Positions 1-5,595 of a DNA stretch of 7,570 bases are shown in pieces; position 1 is the stretch's first letter; each line of letters opens with the position of its first letter. Under the pieces are notes generated by a model. It saw only the letters and a program-made list of their open reading frames with translations, did no database searches and was not told where the DNA came from. The translations under genes and the position numbers were made by a program. The stretch comes from Phyllobacteriaceae bacterium (GTDB lineage: Bacteria > Pseudomonadota > Alphaproteobacteria > Rhizobiales > Devosiaceae). Where the stretch lies: NCBI GenBank assembly GCA_012799265.1, contig JAAZLP010000257.1, positions 1 through 7,570 of the forward strand. The letters run 5' to 3'.

Positions 1-29
1 CCCGCCTTGATTCTGTGCGCGCCGTCGAT

Positions 30-64
30 TTGTCCGGACAACCCATTGCGGTATTATAATACCG
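30..64 (+). promoter_or_regulatory. Candidate mobilization-operon promoter with palindromic operator
   Basis: Positions 55-60 are a consensus TATAAT, with a weaker TTGTCC (30-35) 19 bases upstream as a possible -35. The -10 box sits inside a perfect 16-base palindrome, CGGTATTATAATACCG (49-64), and a second perfect palindrome TGTCCGGACA covers 31-40. A palindrome over the -10 box is the typical arrangement for autorepression, and the first gene downstream encodes a ribbon-helix-helix protein that could be the repressor. The palindromes are seen directly; promoter and operator function are inferred. The 19-base spacer is longer than ideal. Confidence 0.5.
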
Positions 65-108
65 TTTGTATCTTGGAGAAGACTAAACGACAGAGGTGGC
101 CAGCCATG

Positions 109-158
109 CCGCCGGTCCGGCGGTCATCTGGGCAGGGGGCAAGCCCCCGTGCACCCCC
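109..158. other. Candidate origin of transfer (oriT) hairpin region
   Basis: Just upstream of the mob genes lie two tight inverted repeats: CCGCCGG (109-115) and CCGGCGG (117-123) around a single T, then GGGGGC (135-140) and GCCCCC (143-148) separated by AA. The second is followed by GTGCACCCCC (149-158). Relaxase binding sites in small mobilizable plasmids usually consist of an inverted repeat with the nick a few bases to one side, between the promoter and the mobC/relaxase genes. The position fits, but I do not recognise a specific nic consensus. The hairpins could instead be operators or act on the leader RNA. Confidence 0.4.
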
Positions 159-177
159 AAGAACGACGAGGTTGACA

Positions 178-468
178 ATGCGATCATGCGACAAGCGGTT
201 CGAGATGCGCCTTCCCAAGCAGGAAAAGCGTGCTGCCGAGACCATGGCACAGACCAAGGGCATCACGGTGTCGGAACTGCTGCGCCGTGCCCTGCGGGCC
301 TATGCGGCAATGCCGGAGCCGCTGGGAAAAGACGACCGCCTATCTGTTGCTGCCTTGCGCCGCCGGATCAATGCCATTGAGAGCCGCCTTGAAGCGAGCA
401 CTAACTCGGGCATCGTCGCCGATCTTGATCAGGCTCGCGCCGACGCCGGGGCGTTGCTGAGTCGGTAA
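178..468 (+). CDS. MobC-like ribbon-helix-helix relaxosome accessory protein
   Basis: A 96-residue basic protein. Residues 7-43 fit a ribbon-helix-helix DNA-binding fold: a short strand (RFEMRLPKQEKR), then two helices joined by a KGITVSE turn. The rest is a charged, probably helical tail (ALRRRINAIESRLEAS) likely to mediate oligomerisation. Small proteins of this kind precede relaxase genes, bind oriT and assist nicking, and often repress their own operon. The ATG at 178 is chosen because GACGAGG lies a suitable distance upstream and because the open frame before it runs through the palindromic leader; an ATG at 205 is a fallback. The stop is separated from the relaxase ATG by a single base, so the two are almost certainly cotranscribed and translationally coupled. 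The fold is read from the sequence; the relaxosome role is inferred from position. Confidence 0.78.
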   Translation: MRSCDKRFEMRLPKQEKRAAETMAQTKGITVSELLRRALRAYAAMPEPLGKDDRLSVAALRRRINAIESRLEASTNSGIVADLDQARADAGALLSR

Positions 469-469
469 A

Positions 470-2242
470 ATGCTTATCAAGGCCACCCGCATTCGGACGA
501 CGACCGGAGCCACGGAGCTGACCCGGCATCTCACCCAGGGCGATGAGAACGACGCCAACGTCGTGGTCCGTGGCACCGTCGCGGACCTGCACGATGCGGT
601 GGCCGATGCGAAGCACTTCAATCGCCTATACGCACTCCGGCACTTCATCATCGCCCCCGAGATCGCCATGGACCGCCAACAGTTCGAGCGAGCCGCAAGG
701 GCGCTGGGGGAGGAGTTCGGTTTTGATCCGGATGTTGCGGTGGTAGTCGAACACCAGAAGCCCCGCGCCATCGCCGGGGTGTCTGACCGTCATTGGCATC
801 TCGTCGTGGCTGAGACCAACCCGGCCACGGGCCGCGTTCTCTCCAACAGCTTCAGCCACCCACGTCACGAAAAGGTGGCACGGTTGCTTGAGTTGGAATT
901 CGGTCACCCATTGGTTACCGGTGCGCACGATGTTGCGGTGCTGGCAGCCCTTCGGAGCGACGGTCATGGCGATATTGCCGACCGCCTTGCCAACGCCCTT
1001 GGGCGCGGGCCGAAGCCAGTTGCGGCCTACACGACAGAGGCGCATCAGGCTGGGAAACGCCTTGGCGTCGATCTGGCTCAAGCCCGTCAGCATATTCGGG
1101 AAGCGTGGGCGGTCAGCGCCGATGGCGGCGGTTTTCGCGCCCGCCTTGCCGACCATGGCCTCGAATTGGCGGTGGGCGATAAGCCCGGTGTCATCGTTAT
1201 CCGTGACACGGCCACCGGCACCATTCTCGGTGCCGCCAATCGTCTCGCCGGTGTTCGCCGCGCCGAGTTCAATACCCTCCTCGAAAGGAAGCACCATGAC
1301 TACCATCACACCACCGAACGCTCCGAATGCCGCCCAGATGCTCCTGCAGGACACAGCCATTCTCAAGCGCGACTTGACCACGATTCTGGAACTGGCAAAG
1401 GCGACGGCATTGCCCCTGAACGGCGAGAAGGCGTCAGTCCTCGACACGATGACCGGACTGCTCCAGATGATCGTGGACGGAGTCGAGCAGAACCGGCAGG
1501 CCATCGAGGTTCTGCATCAGAAGCTCAACGAACCGGGCATCGCGAGCGTCCTCAGGAGGATGATCGACGCGGACTAACCGTCGCCATCGCCAACGCGGCA
1601 GCCGCGCTGTTCGCCTTGTCGAAAACCGGTATCGGTCAGTCCCAGACAGAGCGCACCCGGCAGCACCTGATAGCGCTGGAAAGGCAGGCAAGGGCCAAGA
1701 TCGCAGCCACCGAAGGCAAACCAGAAGGGGTGGTATCTAGTCGACTGCATGCGGCTCGCCTTTACCGGGATGGCACACACGCCCAGCATGCGGAAGCGCT
1801 CAAGGCCTACCGCGCGGCTCAAGAGCGGTTGGCTGCTTATCCTGAGCCCCGGCGCACCTTTGCAGATCGCCTGCTGGGGCGGCAGCCGGACAATACCAAC
1901 ATCCGGGCATTGGAGCATGACGTGGCCGCTGCCCGTGCCAATCTCGTCAACGCCGAGAAGACGGTATCAGGTGCTGACGGTCACCTGGCGTGGGTAGAGA
2001 GAACTGAGAGGGCCGAGCGCGCCCAGTATACGGCTCAAGCGGAAGTGCAACGTCGGGCCGGGCAAGAAATGCTGGCCGAGGTCGCGATGGCCCAGAGGTT
2101 GGTGAAGGTGTTTCCGGCTCTTGCCTATACCGGCCCTGCCTTCACGGCATGGTCCGGCGGCAAGGTCGAGCGGAAACGCAGGCGGGGGTTAAGAGACCCA
2201 TGGGCGCGAAACATATGGGGCTTGCCGGTTGATTTCGGGTGA
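470..2242 (+). CDS. Relaxase / mobilization nuclease (HUH family, MobA-like)
   Basis: A 590-residue protein, the presumed enzyme that nicks oriT and stays attached to the 5' end of the strand transferred in conjugation. The N-terminal part (about 1-180) is the catalytic domain: RHFIIAPE around 57-64, EHQK at 94-97, and the metal-binding signature RHWHLVV with His108 and His110, followed by NPATGR (117-122). Residues 276-369 are a low-complexity stretch rich in Arg, His, Asp, Glu and Gly; this segment is also read in another frame as the nested gene at 1296. Residues 370-560 are Ala/Arg/Glu-rich and probably helical. Oddly, there is no tyrosine before Tyr54, where relaxases normally keep the motif I nucleophile; His20 (ELTRHLTQG) or Tyr54 are candidates. 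The ATG follows the MobC-like stop by one base. The C-terminus has a basic stretch (KVERKRRRG). The relaxase call is firm; the assignment to a MOB class is not. Confidence 0.92.
   Translation: MLIKATRIRTTTGATELTRHLTQGDENDANVVVRGTVADLHDAVADAKHFNRLYALRHFIIAPEIAMDRQQFERAARALGEEFGFDPDVAVVVEHQKPRAIAGVSDRHWHLVVAETNPATGRVLSNSFSHPRHEKVARLLELEFGHPLVTGAHDVAVLAALRSDGHGDIADRLANALGRGPKPVAAYTTEAHQAGKRLGVDLAQARQHIREAWAVSADGGGFRARLADHGLELAVGDKPGVIVIRDTATGTILGAANRLAGVRRAEFNTLLERKHHDYHHTTERSECRPDAPAGHSHSQARLDHDSGTGKGDGIAPERREGVSPRHDDRTAPDDRGRSRAEPAGHRGSASEAQRTGHRERPQEDDRRGLTVAIANAAAALFALSKTGIGQSQTERTRQHLIALERQARAKIAATEGKPEGVVSSRLHAARLYRDGTHAQHAEALKAYRAAQERLAAYPEPRRTFADRLLGRQPDNTNIRALEHDVAAARANLVNAEKTVSGADGHLAWVERTERAERAQYTAQAEVQRRAGQEMLAEVAMAQRLVKVFPALAYTGPAFTAWSGGKVERKRRRGLRDPWARNIWGLPVDFG
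1296..1577 (+). CDS. MobB-like small protein nested inside the relaxase gene
   Basis: A 93-residue protein encoded wholly within the relaxase gene, shifted by one base. It starts at ATG 1296 behind a strong ribosome binding site (AAAGGAA, 1284-1290, five bases away) and ends at TAA 1575-1577. The product reads like an ordinary helical protein: ILKRDLTTILELAKATALPL, then SVLDTMTGLLQMIVDG and NRQAIEVLHQKL, with regularly spaced hydrophobic residues suggesting amphipathic or coiled-coil helices and no membrane span. In contrast, the relaxase frame here is a hydrophilic, low-complexity linker, as expected where the structured protein is the nested one. RSF1010 has the same architecture, with mobB inside mobA, MobB stabilising the relaxosome; no sequence similarity to MobB is claimed. 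A role as a mobilization auxiliary is inferred from position only. Confidence 0.72.
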   Translation: MTTITPPNAPNAAQMLLQDTAILKRDLTTILELAKATALPLNGEKASVLDTMTGLLQMIVDGVEQNRQAIEVLHQKLNEPGIASVLRRMIDAD

Positions 2243-2247
2243 GCCGG

Positions 2248-2757
2248 TCAGACCCCAATCTCGGCTATCGACGCTGCAATATCGGCGATGGAACGGAAAA
2301 GCACCAGTTCATCGTCGCGTGAGGGCATGAAGCCCCGCCGCTGCCAGAAGACAGCAGCGTCCGGATCGACGGCATTGACCACGAGGGCACGACCGCCGAT
2401 CAGGCGAGATGCTTCGACGCAACGCGTCAGAGCATGCTTGAGGAGGCCGGTGCCAACCCCACGCCCCGCCCATTCTGTGTCCGTCGCCAACTGGCCAAGC
2501 AGCAGACAGGGCACCGGGTCGGGCGGTTGCCCCGTCCGGATGAATCTCGGCATGGTCGCTGGCACGATGGCGGTCGGCGCAAGCCCATAGAAGCCGACGA
2601 CACGCCCCAACTCATGCACCACCATCACGGCGGTGAAGCCTTTGGTCTGGTTGGAGAGGGCGCGGTTTTGCAGCCAGTGGTCCAGCACCGGCTTACCGCA
2701 GGAAAACCCCGACACGTCATGGTGCGCCGAAAGCGGCTCAGGAAAGGAAAGAGCCAC
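2248..2757 (-). CDS. GNAT-family acetyltransferase toxin (type II TA, TacT-like)
   Basis: A 169-residue GNAT protein paired with a DUF1778 antitoxin. Toxins of this family acetylate the amino group of aminoacyl-tRNAs and block translation. Visible marks are the N-terminal FSCGKPVLDHWL (18-29), VVGFYGLAP, and the acetyl-CoA loop LLLGQLATDTEWAGRGVGTG, whose R-x-x-G-x-G is Arg99-Gly104. The C-terminal signature reads VFWQRRGF (136-143): where TacT-type toxins have FY, this protein has Trp138, so the usual general-acid tyrosine is absent. That could mark a subfamily with another catalytic residue or reduced activity. The start is GTG at 2757, three bases after the antitoxin stop, implying coupled translation. 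It converges on the relaxase, leaving only five bases between the stops and no visible hairpin terminator. Confidence 0.93.
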   Translation of the reverse strand: MALSFPEPLSAHHDVSGFSCGKPVLDHWLQNRALSNQTKGFTAVMVVHELGRVVGFYGLAPTAIVPATMPRFIRTGQPPDPVPCLLLGQLATDTEWAGRGVGTGLLKHALTRCVEASRLIGGRALVVNAVDPDAAVFWQRRGFMPSRDDELVLFRSIADIAASIAEIGV

Positions 2758-2760
2758 GGA

Positions 2761-3057
2761 TCAGTTGCCGCTGCCTTCTGTTTCCCATGGCGCTGGCCGC
2801 TGTATAACCTCGACCATTTCGCGGACAGGGCGACCCGGTTGTGCCAAAGCGTCCATGAAGTCGCTGAACCCTTCCGCGCTCATGCGGATCGGCATGGCCT
2901 GCATGAGGACATTCTCGGCTTCACGCACCGCTGCATCTCGGACAAAATCGGTGCGCGACCGGCCACGCAAACTGGCCGCTCGATCGATCATTGCGATGTC
3001 AGCTTCGGGCAACCGCATTGAGAGCGGATGATCCTTGCGTTCGGCAATATTTGGCAT
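2761..3057 (-). CDS. DUF1778 ribbon-helix-helix antitoxin (TacA-like)
   Basis: A 98-residue antitoxin. Residues 11-48 form the ribbon-helix-helix DNA-binding domain (PLSMRLPEADIAMIDRAASL then RGRSRTDFVRDAAVREAENV). The C-terminal part (about 56-90, with FSDFMDALAQPGRP) matches the toxin-wrapping tail of DUF1778 proteins. The start at 3057 is preferred over an upstream in-frame ATG at 3117 because a perfect AGGAGG lies six bases before it (3064-3069 on this strand) and because the longer version would run through the promoter and operator. It is first in a two-gene operon with the GNAT toxin. The complex is expected to repress this promoter through the inverted repeat at 3096-3116. Confidence 0.95.
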   Translation of the reverse strand: MPNIAERKDHPLSMRLPEADIAMIDRAASLRGRSRTDFVRDAAVREAENVLMQAMPIRMSAEGFSDFMDALAQPGRPVREMVEVIQRPAPWETEGSGN

Positions 3058-3084
3058 GTCACGCCTCCTGCATTCATAACAGGA

Positions 3085-3116
3085 AATATAATCGATGTAT
3101 TGCAATATGCAATACA
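3085..3116 (-). promoter_or_regulatory. Promoter and operator of the first toxin-antitoxin operon
   Basis: On the minus strand, TTGCAT (3112-3107) and TATATT (3090-3085) are spaced by 16 bases and form a plausible sigma-70 promoter. A perfect inverted repeat, TGTATTGCA (3096-3104) and TGCAATACA (3108-3116) with an ATA spacer, covers the -35 box and part of the spacer. Its position ahead of a ribbon-helix-helix antitoxin is the standard layout for TA autorepression. The region is distinctly AT-rich against its surroundings. The repeat is seen directly; its binding partner is inferred. Confidence 0.72.
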
Positions 3117-3140
3117 CGAATCATTGTGCTGGTGCCATGC

Positions 3141-3170
3141 CCTGATCCGGACGACCATCGTACGGACAGG
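3141..3170. promoter_or_regulatory. Imperfect inverted repeat upstream of the replication gene
   Basis: TCCGGACGA (3146-3154) and TCGTACGGA (3158-3166) form a nine-base inverted repeat with one mismatch around CCA, extended outward by CCTG (3141-3144) and CAGG (3167-3170) with a one-base bulge. It ends 44 bases before the start of the putative replication initiator. It could be an operator, the Rep binding site, or a leader hairpin. I see no tandem iterons nearby and no convincing promoter. Confidence 0.4.
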
Positions 3171-3214
3171 ATGGATTCGCGCTGCGCGATCCAAGCGCAG
3201 GACTGGCCTTACTG

Positions 3215-4480
3215 ATGCACGACACCGAATTCCCCGAAGACATAGAATTTCCCGACGACAACGACCCGCCCGAATACTGGGCTGTAGCGGATGGCGATGG
3301 CCCGCGCCCGAACCGGCGGCGCATCAATTCGCCGGAACGCCGTGCACTCGATCAGGCGCTGGCCCAGCGCCTCGACCGGCTCGGTGCAAGCCCGTGGACC
3401 AAGAAGGTTAAAACCATGGTCGAGGTTTCCACCGGCAAGACATTCTGGGACGTTTCACCACGCATTGAGCATTGGTTGTTTGCTGGCCCGGCCAAGCAGC
3501 GGGCGGCAACGTTCAACGCCATATTCAGCGCCTTTCACGCTCAGGCCGACACCTCCGGATTTCGTGGCTACGTCCTGCGGACGCCATTTGAGAAGGTGCC
3601 CCTCGGGGGACTAGCCAAGGCTATCAAGGCGCTGACGAAACGCTATGGTCGCGTTCTCGCCAACGCCACGCGCGATGGCCTTGCCAAGCCTGTTGCCGTG
3701 TTCGTCCACCCACGTTTGGATACCGAGTTGAACGTGTGGGACTTGCATCTGCATTGTATAGCCGATGTCATTGAGGGCATGGAGGATCGGTTCTTCCTGC
3801 GCCTGGCTCTTAACTTCTCGACACCAAAAAGTATTTACGAAATCGAGAACATGGCCGCGTGGGCGAATTATTCTTCCGCGTGGGTTTTGGACCATCGGGA
3901 CATCAAGAATTGGCCTGACGCTGCGGTGCTTGAATTCTGGAACCTCAAGGCCCCCCAACTCATCCGGAAGGCTGGCGATCTTGCGATCTTTGCCCGGGCG
4001 ATCAAGGGCAAGGCTCTCGGTTGGAAGGGCGACAGGGTGGTGATAGCGGACAAGGAACCCCGCCAGAAGCGTCAGGATGGCCGTGGGCACCCCTTACGAA
4101 GCAGCCAGCAGGTGGCCTACGCGGAGGTCCGAATTGGTGGTCGTAGGAGGCGCTGCGCCATCTTCAGCTACGACCGCCAGGAGGCCCGCCGCAGCGCCTG
4201 GCGTCGGGAGCCGTCGAGGCCTGCGGTCACGCCCTCGCGCGCGTGGAAGAAAACACCTACGACTACCGGCTCGATTCCATCCACGCCTATTCGAGGTCAT
4301 TCTGCTCTGCGTGACGCCCGCCGCCTTCGTCGCCGGATCGCCCTGTGGGAGACGATATGGCCGTGGGGGACATTGGAACACCCACCCGGCCCGATCCGGA
4401 GGCGTTTGGAGCGGTCTGGCGTCGTCGTGACCAAGAGCCGACAAAGACGCGCTGGAACAGGCAGGCAGCGTTCAGGATAG
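3215..4480 (+). CDS. Putative plasmid replication initiator, probably frameshifted near its 3' end
   Basis: An open frame of 421 codons. Residues 1-30 are acidic. Residues 116-185 resemble the core of an HUH-type Rep: strand FRGYVLRTP, helix GGLAKAIKALTKRYGRVLAN, strand KPVAVFVHPRL, then VWDLHLHCIADV with the paired histidines His178 and His180. Tyr219 in AAWANYSSAW is a candidate nucleophile, followed by a Trp-rich helix (IKNWPDAAVLEFWNLKAP). The replication role is inferred from these motifs and plasmid context; no family is matched with certainty. After about residue 330 (near 4205) the frame becomes Arg/Pro/Ser/Thr-rich and unnatural, while frame-shifted sequence there looks coding up to a stop at 4314. 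One lost base would explain it; the repaired protein would be about 366 residues. The ribosome binding site is weak (GCAGGA, 12 bases upstream). The last 90 residues of the 421-codon version are probably spurious. Confidence 0.6.
   Translation: MHDTEFPEDIEFPDDNDPPEYWAVADGDGPRPNRRRINSPERRALDQALAQRLDRLGASPWTKKVKTMVEVSTGKTFWDVSPRIEHWLFAGPAKQRAATFNAIFSAFHAQADTSGFRGYVLRTPFEKVPLGGLAKAIKALTKRYGRVLANATRDGLAKPVAVFVHPRLDTELNVWDLHLHCIADVIEGMEDRFFLRLALNFSTPKSIYEIENMAAWANYSSAWVLDHRDIKNWPDAAVLEFWNLKAPQLIRKAGDLAIFARAIKGKALGWKGDRVVIADKEPRQKRQDGRGHPLRSSQQVAYAEVRIGGRRRRCAIFSYDRQEARRSAWRREPSRPAVTPSRAWKKTPTTTGSIPSTPIRGHSALRDARRLRRRIALWETIWPWGTLEHPPGPIRRRLERSGVVVTKSRQRRAGTGRQRSG
4207..4314 (+). pseudogene. Displaced 3' end of the replication gene (alternate frame)
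   Basis: In the frame one base back from the long ORF, codons from 4207 to the TGA at 4312-4314 encode GAVEACGHALARVEENTYDY followed by RLDSIHAYSRSFCSA. Third codon positions are strongly G or C (27 of the 34 sense codons from GCC 4210) and the residue mix is balanced, unlike the overlapping Arg/Pro/Thr-rich frame. This is best read as the original C-terminus of the upstream gene, separated from it by a single-base loss near 4205. It could alternatively belong to another gene joined by recombination. Confidence 0.5.
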
Positions 4481-4485
4481 GCGCA
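4357..4485 (+). pseudogene. 5' fragment of an unknown gene, cut off at the recombinase
   Basis: An ATG at 4357 has GGGAG five bases upstream (4347-4351), and the first 40 or so codons read as a plausible protein beginning MAVGDIGTPTRPDPEAFGAV and continuing through WRRRDQEPTKTRWNRQAAFR. From 4486 the frame continues to 4809 only as the antisense of the serine recombinase, so the genuine part probably stops there. It lies 42 bases after the proposed original end of the replication gene and may have been its operon partner. No family is recognised. Confidence 0.4.
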
Positions 4486-5115
4486 TCAGCTCGTTGCCGC
4501 CGTTTCTGGGACCCGCTTCGCAAGGCGCGCCAATGTCGACCGCGAACATCCCGTGGCCTTCTGGATCGTGCTCCAGCTCTGTTTCGCCTTGAGCATTTCG
4601 ACAATGGCCGAGTTGCGCTTAGTGTTCTCTGGTCGTCCCGCATATTTCCCGTGGGCCTTGGCCTTCTCAATGCCTTGCGCCTGCCGCCTGCGGCGGTCGT
4701 CATAGTCTTTTCGGGCGATAGCAGCCAGCATGTCCAGCAACATGCCGTTGATCGCCTCAGACATTCGGGCCGTGAAGTCATCATCGACGTTTGCTGCATG
4801 CCGCCATGACGTTGGAAGGTCCAGCGCCACGACACGCACCCCGATGCGTCTGATTTCAGATCGGAGCTTCTCCCAATCTTCAGCGTTGAGACGGCTCAGA
4901 CGGTCCACCTGTTCGACAAGGAGCACATCTCCAGCTCGACTGTCTGCCAATAGCCGAAATAGCTCAGGACGCTTCAATGACGTCCCGCTCTCGTTCTCGG
5001 CATAGAACGAGGCAATGGTCAGGCCGTGCTCGTCGGCAAACGCCTCAAGGTCAGCTCTGGCTCGGCTTGCGTCTTGCTCATTGGTGGAGGCTCTCAGATA
5101 GGCTCGAACAAACAC
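4486..5115 (-). CDS. Serine recombinase (resolvase/invertase family)
   Basis: A 209-residue small serine recombinase with full family architecture. The catalytic start is VRAYLRASTNEQDA, with Arg8 and the nucleophile Ser10. Further active-site residues lie in GTSLKRPEL (Arg49) and in VEQVDRLSRL (Arg72, Arg75). Residues 115-150 form the long dimerisation helix, QGIEKAKAHGKYAGRP (147-162) is the usual linker, and SWSTIQKATGCSRSTLARLA (180-199) is the C-terminal helix-turn-helix. Such enzymes resolve plasmid multimers or cointegrates, or invert segments, by cutting paired sites through a 5'-phosphoserine. The start is GTG at 5115, giving the family's typical N-terminus; no strong ribosome binding site precedes it. 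A long inverted repeat with a promoter lies directly upstream and is the likely target and operator. Its 3' end abuts disrupted coding sequence, hinting that it arrived by recombination. Confidence 0.95.
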   Translation of the reverse strand: MFVRAYLRASTNEQDASRARADLEAFADEHGLTIASFYAENESGTSLKRPELFRLLADSRAGDVLLVEQVDRLSRLNAEDWEKLRSEIRRIGVRVVALDLPTSWRHAANVDDDFTARMSEAINGMLLDMLAAIARKDYDDRRRRQAQGIEKAKAHGKYAGRPENTKRNSAIVEMLKAKQSWSTIQKATGCSRSTLARLAKRVPETAATS

Positions 5116-5141
5116 CTGTCACGCCCTAAGGTTCGTTATAG

Positions 5142-5196
5142 ATGGTGCGATAATACTTGGTTCGCCAAGGGTTGGCAAACCATATTATCGAACCAT
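5142..5196. repeat. Long interrupted inverted repeat upstream of the recombinase (candidate res site)
   Basis: The left arm (5142-5168) and right arm (5172-5196) are nearly perfect inverted complements around a GGG centre. The arms share ATGGT-CGATAATA and GG-T-GCCAA segments, with two substitutions and a two-base indel. The motif GGTTCG, or its complement, occurs at 5130, 5159, 5189 and 5207, the last within the palindrome GTTCGCGAAC (5208-5217). Serine recombinases bind paired inverted half-sites beside their own gene, so this is the natural candidate for the crossover and accessory sites. It could equally be a repressor site or an RNA hairpin. No inverted copy elsewhere in the window was noticed. 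Confidence 0.65.
5150..5178 (-). promoter_or_regulatory. Promoter of the serine recombinase
   Basis: On the minus strand, TTGCCA (5178-5173) and TATTAT (5155-5150) are each five of six matches to the sigma-70 consensus and are separated by exactly 17 bases. Both boxes lie inside the long inverted repeat, so recombinase binding there would shut off its own promoter. A TATAAC at 5140-5135 is a weaker alternative -10. Confidence 0.6.
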
Positions 5197-5242
5197 GCTC
5201 CAAGGTGGTTCGCGAACGGCATACCCATTTGAGCCGACGTTT

Positions 5243-5542
5243 TCAGTAGGATGACCTGCCGCCCAATAGGCCATCAAGCGATTCGCCCGCCTCGACCGAA
5301 TTCAGTCGAAGGACACAACATGCAACGAGGGCTCGCATATCCACATCGGTTACCGTCAGCAGGTCGAAGAAAGAATGGCCATCTTCGCGGCACATGTCCT
5401 CGGCAAGCCGGTCGTAATCAATCGCATGGAGTATCGCGACGATCAGGCATTTCTCACCTGAAGACGCTGGCCCAAACGCATCTTGGATGTTCTGGACAAA
5501 TCCGTCGTTGAATTCTCCGCCGAAGTCGGACCGCCTAGCCAA
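5243..5542 (-). CDS. Hypothetical protein, probably missing its start
   Basis: The longest version with a permitted start (TTG at 5542) has 99 residues and includes SGEKCLIVAILHAIDYDRLA and DGHSFFDLLTVTDVDMRALV, followed by ACCVLRLNSVEAGESL. It is a balanced soluble composition with no transmembrane segment; I do not recognise the family. The TTG has no ribosome binding site, and the same frame stays open and natural-looking upstream to a stop at 5609-5611 (VPLGDCDDWDHFRSQALARR lies before and across the TTG) without any ATG, GTG or TTG. The gene has therefore probably lost its 5' end by truncation or frameshift. It lies 127 bases upstream of the recombinase on the same strand and is transcribed divergently from the second toxin-antitoxin pair. 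It may no longer be expressed. Confidence 0.5.
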   Translation of the reverse strand: MARRSDFGGEFNDGFVQNIQDAFGPASSGEKCLIVAILHAIDYDRLAEDMCREDGHSFFDLLTVTDVDMRALVACCVLRLNSVEAGESLDGLLGGRSSY

Positions 5543-5595
5543 CGCTTGAGAGCGGAAATGGTCCCAATCGTCACAATCGCCTAACGGAACGGTGG

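Noticed and set aside
626..1504. 292-codon open frame on the minus strand opposite the relaxase
   Set aside because: It is a shadow of the relaxase gene in high-GC DNA: no ribosome binding site, unnatural composition, and the opposite strand has clear relaxase motifs.
2226..2270. Shared terminator between the convergent relaxase and toxin genes
   Set aside because: Only five bases separate the stops and no GC-rich stem with a T-run is visible.
2434..3021. 195-codon plus-strand open frame across the first toxin-antitoxin pair
   Set aside because: Antisense of two recognisable genes; its translation has no recognisable domain and it crosses the toxin-antitoxin junction.
4287..4835. 182-codon minus-strand open frame overlapping the recombinase
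   Set aside because: Out of frame with the recombinase and rich in Arg, Pro and Ser; the recombinase frame carries all catalytic motifs.
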